Assembly: GCA_005884665.1 (NCBI GenBank)
Contig: VBAT01000034.1
Coordinates: 101,086-165,085, forward strand
Source: Bacteroidota bacterium
GTDB lineage: Bacteria > Bacteroidota > Bacteroidia > Chitinophagales > Chitinophagaceae
DNA length: 64,000 bases
Reading direction: 5' to 3'
Shown: positions 37,151 to 43,833 of the stretch, piece after piece
How positions within the stretch are numbered: the first letter of the stretch is position 1
Layout: each line of letters opens with the position of its first letter
The notes under the pieces: model-generated
What the model was told of the DNA's origin: nothing
The model's input: the letters and a program-made list of their open reading frames with translations, nothing else
Databases searched by the model: none
Translations under genes and position numbers: made by a program

Positions 37151-38179
37151 ATGCCATCTCCTAAAGTAGCTGTTGTAATCCTGAATTGGAACGGGAAGAA
37201 ATTCCTGCAACAATTTCTGCCATCTGTGCTCGCAGCTACCTATTCCAATCATGAAGTAATTGTTGCTGACAACGGCTCGAACGACGATTCCATTGCTTTT
37301 ATGGAAAGCAACTATCCCCGTATTCGACTTATCCGGTTCGACCAGAACATGGGTTTTGCAAAGGGATATAATGAAGCATTGAAACTGGTAGAAGCGGATT
37401 ATTATGCCCTGTTAAACTCGGATGCTGAGACACAGCCCCGCTGGCTGGAACCGATGGTAGACTTATTGGAAAAGGATAGCTCCATTGCAGCCTGTCAACC
37501 CAAACTTCTTTTATATGCGGATAAAAAAAGGTTTGAATACTCTGGCGCGGCTGGAGGCTGGATGGATAGGTACGGGTATCCATTTGCCAAAGGAAGGATC
37601 TTTGATGTGATGGAAGAAGATCATGGCCAATACGACCAGGTCGAACCTATATTTTGGGCTAGCGGTGCGGCGCTGTTCATCCGGGCCAGGCTCTTTCACG
37701 AGATGGAAGGATTTGATGAATATTTTTTTGCTCACCAGGAGGAAATTGACCTCTGCTGGAGGTTACAACTGGCAGGTCATAAGATCTACTCCTGCCCTGC
37801 TTCCGTTGTTTACCATGTAGGTGGCGGAACCCTGCCAAAGGGGAATTCTAAAAAGACCTATCTCAATTTCCGCAATAACCGGATCATGCTGTCGAAGAAC
37901 CTGCCTCTTTCCAAAAAGATCTGGGTCATACCTGTTCGTTATTTGCTGGATGGCGCTTCGGCGTTTAAGGGTTTACTTTCGGGTGATGGAGGTTATTTTC
38001 TTGCCGTGGTCCGGGCTCACCTGGCCTTTATCAAATGGTGGTTTTTATATAGAAAAAGAAGTCCATTTCCTGCTTCAAAGACTAATCGCTTATATGGCTA
38101 TTTTAAGGGGAATATTGCCTGGCTGCATTTTGCCAGGAAGAAGAGGTTCTTTTCAGAAGTTGTAGGCAAAACAAAATAA
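37151..38179 (+). CDS. Glycosyltransferase family 2 protein
   Basis: A 342-residue GT-A enzyme. ATG 37151 (MPSPKVAVVILNWNGKKFL) is chosen because the 10 residues from ATG 37121 precede the fold and overlap the divergent promoter region. It shows the NDP-sugar binding start VVILNWNG, ADNGSNDDS, the DxD-like LLNSDAETQP, and the acceptor region DEYFFAHQEEIDLCWRLQLAGHKI. This matches rhamnosyl or related transferases of the WbbL type. A C-terminal amphipathic, basic tail probably holds it at the inner membrane. It is not in the exopolysaccharide cluster. Confidence 0.92.
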   Translation: MPSPKVAVVILNWNGKKFLQQFLPSVLAATYSNHEVIVADNGSNDDSIAFMESNYPRIRLIRFDQNMGFAKGYNEALKLVEADYYALLNSDAETQPRWLEPMVDLLEKDSSIAACQPKLLLYADKKRFEYSGAAGGWMDRYGYPFAKGRIFDVMEEDHGQYDQVEPIFWASGAALFIRARLFHEMEGFDEYFFAHQEEIDLCWRLQLAGHKIYSCPASVVYHVGGGTLPKGNSKKTYLNFRNNRIMLSKNLPLSKKIWVIPVRYLLDGASAFKGLLSGDGGYFLAVVRAHLAFIKWWFLYRKRSPFPASKTNRLYGYFKGNIAWLHFARKKRFFSEVVGKTK

Positions 38180-38198
38180 AAATATAAATCTGAACCCT

Positions 38199-38206
38199 TA
38201 TTTTTG
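38199..38206 (+). promoter_or_regulatory. -7 promoter box for the gene at 38224
   Basis: TATTTTTG matches TAnnTTTG, 17 bases before the ATG at 38224. Confidence 0.45.
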
Positions 38207-38223
38207 CATCACAAAATTTGACC

Positions 38224-38442
38224 ATGAGCCAACACAGCCAATATCAACAGGAATTACAAAAAGTTCAGGACAAGGACTTTGCTCACGACTGGGTTTCCTC
38301 TTCAGCATTTTTATTTTACCTGCAAATAGCCTGTATGGTTGCTTTTCTTTTTGGTGGCTGCTATATGCTTTATACAAAGCGTTTTGAAAAGCCTGAAGTA
38401 AAGATCCAGGAGAGCACATTATATACTCCACAGTATAAATAA
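38224..38442 (+). CDS. Small single-TM hypothetical protein
   Basis: A 72-residue product with a soluble N-terminus (MSQHSQYQQELQKVQDKDFAHDW), one membrane segment (about residues 26-48, SSAFLFYLQIACMVAFLFGGCYM) and a short basic tail. The promoter box just upstream supports it as a real gene. Family and role not recognised. Confidence 0.6.
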   Translation: MSQHSQYQQELQKVQDKDFAHDWVSSSAFLFYLQIACMVAFLFGGCYMLYTKRFEKPEVKIQESTLYTPQYK

Positions 38443-38480
38443 GAGGTTGAAAATATTTTTTTCAAAAAAGGCTAATGCCT

Positions 38481-38488
38481 TATTTTTG
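38481..38488 (+). promoter_or_regulatory. -7 promoter box for tRNA-Gly
   Basis: TATTTTTG matches TAnnTTTG and lies 35 bases before the tRNA-Gly 5' end. Confidence 0.45.
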
Positions 38489-38523
38489 CCCCCCTTTAGT
38501 TCTTTATCAATTTCGATAAAAAC

Positions 38524-38596
<73 letters not shown>

Positions 38597-38601
38597 CTAA
38601 T

Positions 38602-38634
38602 AATCCTCTTGCCAACAGGCGGAGGATTTTTTTT
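38602..38634 (+). terminator. Terminator after tRNA-Gly
   Basis: AATCCTC (38602-38608) pairs with GAGGATT (38622-38628), followed by eight Ts (38627-38634). Confidence 0.75.
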
Positions 38635-38638
38635 GAAA

Positions 38639-38689
38639 CTCTGGTGGTAGTCCCGACAAGCATCGGGATGGTAGACAAAATAGGACAAT
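38639..38689 (+). pseudogene. tRNA-Leu-like remnant with palindrome in the D-loop (copy C)
   Basis: CTCTGGTGGTAG resembles the 5' end of the intact tRNA-Leu at 38815. It is followed by the hairpin TCCCGACAAGCATCGGGA (38651-38668) where the intact tRNA has AAT, and then TGGTAGACA, the 3' side of the D-arm. The remainder is degenerate. Confidence 0.5.
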
Positions 38690-38780
38690 GCCCTGATGGT
38701 GGTCCCGATAGCTATCGGGATGGTAGACACGCCCCGATAGTTATCGGGGTGGCCTGCATCGACCGTAATAGTTCTTTCAT
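38690..38780 (+). pseudogene. tRNA-Leu-like remnant with palindromes replacing D-loop and anticodon arm (copy A)
   Basis: GCCCTGATGGTGG matches the tRNA-Leu(UAA) 5' end at 38815 with one change. The perfect palindrome TCCCGATAGCTATCGGGA (38703-38720) follows, then TGGTAGACACG (identical to the D-arm). A second hairpin CCCCGATAGTTATCGGGG (38732-38749) takes the place of the anticodon arm. A tail (CGTAATAGTTC) then resembles the start of the T-arm before similarity ends. It cannot work as a tRNA. Confidence 0.6.
38703..38720. repeat. Palindromic repeat TCCCGATAGCTATCGGGA
   Basis: A perfect 18-base palindrome. Related copies in this window are at 38651-38668, 38732-38749, 39191-39208, 42255-42272 and 45814-45831. 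Confidence 0.85.
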
Positions 38781-38814
38781 CGTGATTTGTCTAGTTTTTT
38801 GTATCAATGTCTTT

Positions 38815-38900
38815 GCCCTGGTGGTGGAATTGGTAGACACGCAGGACTTAAAATCCTGTGCGCAGCAATGCGCGTAACGGTTCAACTCCGTTCCGGGGCA
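38815..38900 (+). tRNA. tRNA-Leu (anticodon UAA)
   Basis: An 86-base class II tRNA. Acceptor GCCCTGG/CCGGGGC, D-arm with GGAATTGGTAGACAC, anticodon stem CAGGA/TCCTG around CTTAAAA (anticodon TAA), a variable arm GCGCAGCAATGCGC-like hairpin, T-arm CGGTTCAACTCCG, discriminator A. Its 3' 30 bases recur at 39223, and its last 16 bases plus terminator recur at 40734. Confidence 0.95.
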
Positions 38901-38902
38901 CT
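38873..38902 (+). repeat. tRNA-Leu 3'-end direct repeat, copy 1 (within the intact tRNA)
   Basis: Thirty bases covering the T-arm and acceptor 3' strand of tRNA-Leu(UAA), identical to 39223-39252. The last part (38889-38904) is also identical to 40734-40749. This is a candidate attachment-site repeat. Confidence 0.8.
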
Positions 38903-38905
38903 TAT

Positions 38906-38933
38906 AAAGCGACTTCATGGTCGCTTTTTTTGA
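38906..38933 (+). terminator. Terminator after tRNA-Leu(UAA)
   Basis: AAAGCGAC (38906-38913) pairs with GTCGCTTT (38920-38927) around TTCATG, followed by a T run. A diverged copy lies at 40752. Confidence 0.8.
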
Positions 38934-38936
38934 TTA

Positions 38937-39185
38937 ATGTACCTGGTTTACATTTTATATTCAGAGAAGTGCGACCGATATTATATTGGGTATTGTTCTG
39001 ACATGTCTGCCAGGCTTGAACGACATAATAACGGGTTTGTTACTGCGACAAGGAATTGCAGGCCCTATGTAATCAAAGCGACAAAATCATTTGCAACCGA
39101 AATCGAAGCAAGGAAGGAGGAATTCCGGATAAAAAGTCAAAAAAGCCGAAAATATCTTGAATGGCTGATCGCAGGGAATTGGTAG
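38937..39185 (+). CDS. Single-domain GIY-YIG endonuclease
   Basis: An 82-residue protein made almost entirely of one GIY-YIG domain. The first strand reads MYLVYILYSEKCDRYYIGYCSD (the GIY position reads VYI, followed by YIG). The catalytic helix has the Arg in SARLERHNNG, and the metal-binding Glu is in EARKEEFRIKSQ. The ending SRKYLEWLIAGNW is typical of the UvrC-like small family. It starts just after the tRNA-Leu terminator, and its last codons run into a tRNA-Leu-like remnant (39175). Family members may nick DNA at structured sites; the target is unknown. The placement between tRNA repeats suggests a role in movement, which is inference. Confidence 0.88.
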   Translation: MYLVYILYSEKCDRYYIGYCSDMSARLERHNNGFVTATRNCRPYVIKATKSFATEIEARKEEFRIKSQKSRKYLEWLIAGNW

Positions 39186-39252
39186 ACACGCCCCGATTGC
39201 TATCGGGGTGACCCGCAACGGCCGTAACGGTTCAACTCCGTTCCGGGGCACT
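39175..39252 (+). pseudogene. tRNA-Leu-like remnant with palindrome for anticodon arm (copy B)
   Basis: GGAATTGGTAGACACGC (39175-39191) is identical to the D-arm of the intact tRNA-Leu. CCCCGATTGCTATCGGGG (39191-39208) sits where the anticodon arm should be. From 39223 the T-arm and acceptor 3' strand are identical to the intact gene for 30 bases. The 5' acceptor strand is missing; the GIY-YIG coding sequence occupies that place. Confidence 0.65.
39223..39252 (+). repeat. tRNA-Leu 3'-end direct repeat, copy 2
   Basis: Identical over 30 bases to 38873-38902. With copy 1 it brackets the GIY-YIG gene. Confidence 0.8.
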
Positions 39253-39256
39253 ACAG

Positions 39257-39290
39257 AACCCTTGACTGCACTAGCTTTCAGGGGTTTTTG
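39257..39290 (+). terminator. Terminator after tRNA-Leu-like copy B
   Basis: AACCCTTGA (39257-39265) pairs with TCAGGGGTT (39278-39286), with one G-T pair, followed by five Ts. Confidence 0.55.
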
Positions 39291-39441
39291 CATTTTTTGG
39301 GGGACGTTGGAGGCGCATTTTAATAAAAAATCAACTCTCTATTTGAGTTTTCTTAGCCGTTCAGTACAATCGTCCTGTCGGGTCGAGGACTAAAAGCGAA
39401 AAAGCGAAAGCCAAAACAACGAGGTGCCGAAGAAATTCACA

Positions 39442-39603
39442 ATGACACTCGATCAGAAAACGCCTAACAAAAATATCACACAAGGAATAATTAAGTCGGA
39501 TGGTACCATCATGGTTTATAAGGAAGGAACTCCAAAAAAAACCATTCGCAAGATAATAAAGCCTGACGGTAGCATCCCAGACTATATTTTAAACCGAGGC
39601 TGA
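39442..39603 (+). CDS. Small hypothetical protein (53 residues)
   Basis: ATG 39442 opens a 53-residue frame. It contains two related segments, IIKSDGTIMVYKEG and IIKPDGSIPDYIL, separated by a basic stretch (TPKKTIRK). The internal repeat and codon pattern argue against chance, but no family is recognised. It lies inside the tRNA-bracketed island. The frame is open a further 17 codons upstream without an ATG; a GTG at 39424 is another possible start. Confidence 0.45.
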   Translation: MTLDQKTPNKNITQGIIKSDGTIMVYKEGTPKKTIRKIIKPDGSIPDYILNRG

Positions 39604-39702
39604 CTTGGCAGTTCATCCGCTGTGGATTGCATTGCCGATGCAAAGCCCTATAAAATCCAAATCCTTTTGATTAACCCCCGGAGGCATTTAAACTTTGGTA
39701 AG

Positions 39703-40323
39703 TCATTCAAATGCGTATTTATCCAAAAAGAAATATTGCGATTTACTGTAACCATTCGAAAAATTGAAAAAAAGTTCGCAAAAATAGGTATAGAAATTTT
39801 GTTCACCTTCCCCTGTATTACGTCTAGGTGCTCCAGGGATGAAATACATTAACGTTATCTCAGCACTTTCTCCCGGAGCTATTTTAACATTAAATCTCTT
39901 TCTATTCATAGAATTTAAATAGCTAAAAATGTCAGTGATACGATTTAACGCGCTTGTCAATGAATCGACGCTCAATGTAGTAGAGTAAAGAAGAACTACT
40001 GTTGAATCGGCCAGGCCATTACCAGTCTTCCTAAGCTGCAAGTAAGTAGGACCAGTCCGACCTTCAATACTGTTGAGGGTTAAGGTATTCTCGCCAGCAT
40101 TGTTAATTAGTAACTGATTAAAACAAACTCTCCTAGAGTCTATTTGGTTGTTATCTTTTTTATAGGCAAACTCCCTGCAATCTATTTCGCTGGGCACTAT
40201 AATAATTTGATTCCTTTGATCATGCTCTGCCTTTTGAACTAAATAAAATGTGTACCCTGTAAATAACAGTGTAATAACACTCATTATTTCACCATACCCA
40301 AATTCCTTTTTGAAACGAAACAT
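39703..40323 (-). CDS. Hypothetical single-TM protein of the tRNA-bracketed island
   Basis: From ATG 40323 the product has 206 residues. A basic N-terminus (MFRFKKEFGYGE) precedes one membrane segment (IMSVITLLFTGYTFYLV, about residues 13-30). A polar, strand-rich domain of about 170 residues follows, with no known motif. Other starts are possible: ATG 40332 overlaps the -7 box, and ATG 40284 gives a more usual leader length. The gene is markedly AT-rich compared with its neighbours, consistent with foreign origin. Function not recognised. Confidence 0.6.
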   Translation of the reverse strand: MFRFKKEFGYGEIMSVITLLFTGYTFYLVQKAEHDQRNQIIIVPSEIDCREFAYKKDNNQIDSRRVCFNQLLINNAGENTLTLNSIEGRTGPTYLQLRKTGNGLADSTVVLLYSTTLSVDSLTSALNRITDIFSYLNSMNRKRFNVKIAPGESAEITLMYFIPGAPRRNTGEGEQNFYTYFCELFFNFSNGYSKSQYFFLDKYAFE

Positions 40324-40329
40324 GACGAT

Positions 40330-40337
40330 CAAATATA
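40330..40337 (-). promoter_or_regulatory. -7 promoter box for the island gene
   Basis: The minus strand reads TATATTTG, matching TAnnTTTG. It lies so close to ATG 40323 that either a leaderless message or the start at 40284 is implied. Confidence 0.4.
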
Positions 40338-40733
40338 CTATAATGTTAGCCTTTACGACTTGTTCTCTCTATAACATAGAACAAGTCGTCTTACCGTGAA
40401 ATCGTCTAGAGTCTTCCGGGAGTCCAATATGGAGAGGTCAAAATAGCTCCAGGTCGGTATTTTTGTCAAGAAAATTAGATCTGAACAAGTGTTCACCATG
40501 ATACGGTCTTAAGTCCGTTTCAGCGCTGGGAATCCCATCGTCAGTCAACGGTATCAAATTATTTTCCTTTATTCCGGTTTCTGTAAATCTGCATCTAGAG
40601 GAACAACTGAAGGATGCGGCTTAATCAGACTTTATCAAATTATCTCAATCCATTCTATGTAATGCAGGTCAGCAAATGGTTTCATAGGATCATGCAAAAA
40701 ACTGGATAAAAATTATTTAGCCTTTAGCTCCTT
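40333..40733. other. Gene-free AT-rich end of the island
   Basis: No coding frame is convincing here. Apart from the promoter box and the inverted repeat at 40355-40389, nothing is recognised up to the third tRNA repeat. Confidence 0.45.
40355..40389. promoter_or_regulatory. Perfect 12-bp inverted repeat, possible operator
   Basis: ACGACTTGTTCT (40355-40366) and AGAACAAGTCGT (40378-40389) are exact reverse complements around an 11-base spacer. There is no T-tract. The repeat lies 18-52 bases upstream of the -7 box of the minus-strand island gene, where a regulator would bind. Confidence 0.45.
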
Positions 40734-40749
40734 CGTTCCGGGGCACTTA
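40734..40749 (+). repeat. tRNA-Leu 3'-end direct repeat, copy 3
   Basis: CGTTCCGGGGCACTTA is identical to 38889-38904, covering the tRNA 3' end and its first flanking bases. It marks the far edge of the island. Confidence 0.8.
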
Positions 40750-40751
40750 CA

Positions 40752-40778
40752 AAAGCGACCTAATGGTCACTTTTTTTA
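40752..40778 (+). terminator. Diverged duplicate of the tRNA-Leu terminator
   Basis: AAAGCGACC (40752-40760) pairs with GGTCACTTT (40765-40773) with one mismatch, then seven Ts. Sequence and spacing match the terminator at 38906. Confidence 0.65.
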
Positions 40779-40782
40779 TTTG

Positions 40783-40790
40783 TAGTTTTG
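40783..40790 (+). promoter_or_regulatory. -7 promoter box for the DUF2130 gene
   Basis: TAGTTTTG matches TAnnTTTG, 17 bases before the ATG at 40808. Confidence 0.4.
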
Positions 40791-40807
40791 AAAAAAGACC
40801 ATTTTAA

Positions 40808-42001
40808 ATGCCTACAGATATCAAATGTCCCAATTGTGGTCATCAATTCGAACCAAATGAAGCCATAAGGGAAGAAGTACAAAAAGAATTGCGTGCACAG
40901 GCCGCCGACTGGCAAAAAAAGAAGAACGAAGAATTCAACCAAAAGCTGGATGAAGAAAAAAAACGAATCCAACAGTCTGTTGAAGAAAATCTCCGTAAAT
41001 CCATTTCTTCCGATTTTGAAAACAGGCTTCGGCTGGCCGAGCAAAACAATAAAGACAATGAAGAAAAACTAAAGTTGTCACGACAAAAGGAACTTGAGTT
41101 TTTAAAAAAAGAGAAAGAATTAAAAACAAAAGAAGAAGAACTCGAGTTGTCTGTACAGAAAAAAGTGTTGGAGGAACGGGAAAAACTTTCCAAGGAGATA
41201 CGCAAGATCGAAGATCAAAGGATGCAGCAGCTTGAAACAGATTTTAAGCTAAAGCTGGCTGAAAAAGATAAGCAGCTTGAAGATCAAAAAAAGTTGGCTG
41301 ACGAAATGAGACGCAAAGCCGAGCAGGGTTCTATGCAACTGCAGGGTGAAGTGCAGGAGATTGCACTGGAAGAAATGTTGCGTTCTGCTTTCCCATTTGA
41401 TATGATCACTGAGGTTGGAAAGGGCGTTCGTGGAGCAGATTGCCTGCAGATTATACGAAACAATTTCGGGCAGGAATGCGGCAAGATCATCTATGAGAGT
41501 AAACGCACGAATGCATTTGCAGCTGACTGGATTGAAAAGCTGAAAGCAGATATGCGCAGCCAGGGTGCAGAGATCGCGGTGATCGTCACCAAGACAATGC
41601 CCAGGGATATGGACTGCTTTGGAATTAAGGACGGGGTATGGATCTGTTCTTTTGGCGAAGTAAAAGCACTGGCTGCCGCTTTGCGAGATTCCATCGTTCG
41701 AACATTCAATGCGACAAAAAGCAATGAGAATAAAGGCGATAAAATGCATTTATTGTACGGCTATCTCACCAGTAATGAATTTGCGGAGCAATGGAAAGCG
41801 ATCCGTGAAGGATTTATGAGCATGAAGCTTTCCATTCAGAAAGAAAGAGACGCGATGGAAAAACTCTGGAAAGCCAGGGAAAAACAACTGGAAAAAGTTT
41901 TGTTGAATGCAGCTCATATCCGCGGATCTATCGAGGGAATATCCGGAAGCGATGTGGATCTGAATTTATTGGAAGCAGGAGATGACGAGGAAGAAGAATA
42001 A
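40808..42001 (+). CDS. DUF2130 family protein (zinc finger, coiled coil, nuclease-like domain)
   Basis: A 397-residue protein. It opens with a short zinc-binding motif (IKCPNCGHQFEPNEAI). A long charged coiled coil of about 150 residues follows (KKKNEEFNQKLDEEKKRI, then KEKELKTKEEELELS). The C-terminal DUF2130 domain (about 185-370) has QGEVQEIALEEML, GADCLQIIRN, KIIYESKRTNAFAADWIEKLKADMRSQGAEIAVIVTKTMP. The E-x-K pattern (YESKRT) suggests a PD-(D/E)XK-like fold. The family has no proven role; DNA processing is inferred. The acidic tail (GDDEEEE) is typical. It is the first gene beyond the island. Confidence 0.88.
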   Translation: MPTDIKCPNCGHQFEPNEAIREEVQKELRAQAADWQKKKNEEFNQKLDEEKKRIQQSVEENLRKSISSDFENRLRLAEQNNKDNEEKLKLSRQKELEFLKKEKELKTKEEELELSVQKKVLEEREKLSKEIRKIEDQRMQQLETDFKLKLAEKDKQLEDQKKLADEMRRKAEQGSMQLQGEVQEIALEEMLRSAFPFDMITEVGKGVRGADCLQIIRNNFGQECGKIIYESKRTNAFAADWIEKLKADMRSQGAEIAVIVTKTMPRDMDCFGIKDGVWICSFGEVKALAAALRDSIVRTFNATKSNENKGDKMHLLYGYLTSNEFAEQWKAIREGFMSMKLSIQKERDAMEKLWKAREKQLEKVLLNAAHIRGSIEGISGSDVDLNLLEAGDDEEEE

Positions 42002-42006
42002 TTCAA

Positions 42007-42657
42007 CTAATCAACCCAGGCCAGTACCAGTTGCCCGAAATAACGATAATGAATTGCCAGTTGAGAGTTCGTTTTTGAAAAAAAACAATCTATCGATTCA
42101 GTTGCTTTATGATGCTTTTGCAATTGAATGTTCTGCTTGAAATCTACACCACCATTGCCATACCATTTGAAAACGGATTCCTTTGCAGACCAGAGGAGAG
42201 TCGTAAGTCTGGAGTCGATAGTCGATAGTCCAGGGCCAGAACCGGTGACTGCTGTCCCGATAGCTGTCGGGAGGTAAGTCGTTAGTTCTTTTTCGCTAAG
42301 GAATTTATTTTTTATCGTTTCGATCTTTGGCGAAACGTTTTCAATGTCTACCCCTACTCTTTTATCGCTGCTTACAATGGCGGCGGCATAGTCACCGCAA
42401 TGAGAAATGGAAAAATGGTATCGCTCATCAGGCAGGTAAGGTTTCCGGGTATCGGCAATTTGGATCAACTCGTAGGGAAAGTCAGGAAACAGGAATTGTA
42501 ATAAAAAACGACCGGCCAGGTGCTGGAGCCTTTTATGCGGATGGGTAACATCCCTGTGCTGAGGCACATTGGCTTTAAAAAAGTCTTCTGTCTCTTCTAT
42601 TTTCCAGATACCGAGCCTTGTTGTATCGTTGATTTGATGTTGAAAAAAAACCGGCAC
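42007..42657 (-). CDS. 4'-phosphopantetheinyl transferase superfamily protein
   Basis: A 216-residue Sfp-type enzyme, which would attach phosphopantetheine to carrier proteins. GTG 42657 (VPVFFQHQINDTTRLGIWKIEE) is preferred because relatives begin at this block; the frame is open to ATG 42741. Visible motifs are THPHKRLQHLAGRFLL, KPYLPDERYHFSISHCGDYAAAIVS, the Mg-binding GVDIENVS and LLWSAKESVFKWYG. Between LSEKEL and LTTLLWSAKE about 25 residues (LPTAIGTAVTGSGPGL and on) are extra. They are encoded by the palindrome at 42255-42272 plus GTCGATAGT words, that is, an intergenic-type repeat inserted in frame. Confidence 0.85.
   Translation of the reverse strand: MPVFFQHQINDTTRLGIWKIEETEDFFKANVPQHRDVTHPHKRLQHLAGRFLLQFLFPDFPYELIQIADTRKPYLPDERYHFSISHCGDYAAAIVSSDKRVGVDIENVSPKIETIKNKFLSEKELTTYLPTAIGTAVTGSGPGLSTIDSRLTTLLWSAKESVFKWYGNGGVDFKQNIQLQKHHKATESIDCFFSKTNSQLAIHYRYFGQLVLAWVD
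42255..42272. repeat. Palindromic repeat inside the phosphopantetheinyl transferase gene
   Basis: TCCCGATAGCTGTCGGGA differs by one base from the perfect palindrome at 38703. It shares its flanks (TG before, GGT after) with the copy at 45814. Confidence 0.8.
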
Positions 42658-42799
42658 GAATGTGATTTTAGATGATAGATTGCAGACTTTTACAACTAAG
42701 TTTTGAGTTTGGAACGTAAGTTCTATAGTTCTGGTAAACACTCCAAATTTTTAGCATCCTTACTCACAACTGATACCCGACACCTGACAACCGACAAAA

Positions 42800-43336
42800 A
42801 TGATCTTATCAGACACGAGGATACTTGAAGAGATTAAAAAAGGAACAATCAAGCTGGAACCATACGACCGGGAATGTCTCGGTAGCAATTCCTATGACGT
42901 ACATCTCGGCAAATGGCTGGCCACTTACAGGGAACATATACTGGATGCCAAGAAACACAACGAGATCGAGTATTTTGAAATACCCGAGGAAGGTTTTGTT
43001 CTATATCCACATATCTTTTACCTGGGCGTTACGCTTGAGTATACCGAAACTCATGCTCACGTACCTTTTCTTGAAGGCAAATCATCTACGGGACGGCTCG
43101 GGATCGACATACATGCCACGGCCGGCAAAGGCGATGTCGGGTTTTGTGGTCACTGGACGCTGGAGATCTCTGTCAAGCAACCGGTAAAAGTGTATAAAGG
43201 CATGCCGATAGGACAATTGATTTATTTCCCGGCGGATGGCGAAATTGCAGTCAAATACAATGAAAAGAAAAACGCGAAGTACAGCGGTCAGCCCGATAAG
43301 CCGATCGAGAGTATGATGTGGAAGAATAAATTTTAA
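42800..43336 (+). CDS. dcd: dCTP deaminase
   Basis: A 178-residue trimeric deaminase that converts dCTP to dUTP for thymidylate synthesis. It shows ILSDTRILEEIKKGTIKLEPYD near the N-terminus, LGSNSYDVHL, the substrate-binding EGKSSTGRLGIDIHATAGKGDVGFCGHWTLEI with its catalytic Glu in that block, and the C-terminal lid KYSGQPDKPIESMMWK. Length is usual for the bacterial family. The upstream region consists of TGACACC-like words (42758-42797). Confidence 0.93.
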   Translation: MILSDTRILEEIKKGTIKLEPYDRECLGSNSYDVHLGKWLATYREHILDAKKHNEIEYFEIPEEGFVLYPHIFYLGVTLEYTETHAHVPFLEGKSSTGRLGIDIHATAGKGDVGFCGHWTLEISVKQPVKVYKGMPIGQLIYFPADGEIAVKYNEKKNAKYSGQPDKPIESMMWKNKF

Positions 43337-43349
43337 ATAACCGTTATTT

Positions 43350-43833
43350 ATGAGGATTCTTTTTACAGCCATCGTGATCCTTTGGCTCTCACTTAATAGC
43401 CAGGGTCAAAAGAAGATCGACCGGCAAGGTTTTTCAATGAAATATCCCACCGGCTGGAATATCGACACCGCAGACGAAGATTATGATCCTGATGCTCTTT
43501 TTAGCCTCGATTCGCCCGATGGCGACAACATGATCATGTTCGTGCTCTATGATATGGCCCTGACTGATGAAAAACCAGGAAAAAGCGTTCACTGCTGAAT
43601 TATTAAAAAACGCAGAGATCTCTCATTTCAATACCTGGGGAAAGTATAAAGGTTCCGGTAAAATACTGTCGGGAAAGCTGATGGGGGTATACAAAGGATT
43701 CGTCAGGATATTTATATATACCGATGGCAAAAAGACACTGACCGTGGTTGAGCAGTGCTTTGATAAAGCCTATGAAGCATTAAAGAAGGACTATGAACTT
43801 ATGGCTTCATCTTTTGAATTCAAGAAAAACTGA
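43350..43833 (+). pseudogene. Small exported protein gene with one-base frameshift
   Basis: The first frame (43350-43598) has a signal peptide (MRILFTAIVILWLSLNSQG) and the start KKIDRQGFSMKYPTGWNIDTADEDYDPDALFSLDSPDGDNMIMFVLYD. The second phase (to 43833) continues with EKAFTAELLKNAEISHFNTWGKYKG and KTLTVVEQCFDKAYEALKKDYELMASSFEF. Removing one A from the AAAAA at 43570-43574 joins them into one protein of about 160 residues of the PsbP/lipoprotein-like kind (DUF1795-type shape). It lies 14 bases after dcd. Read error and real mutation cannot be told apart. Confidence 0.6.
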
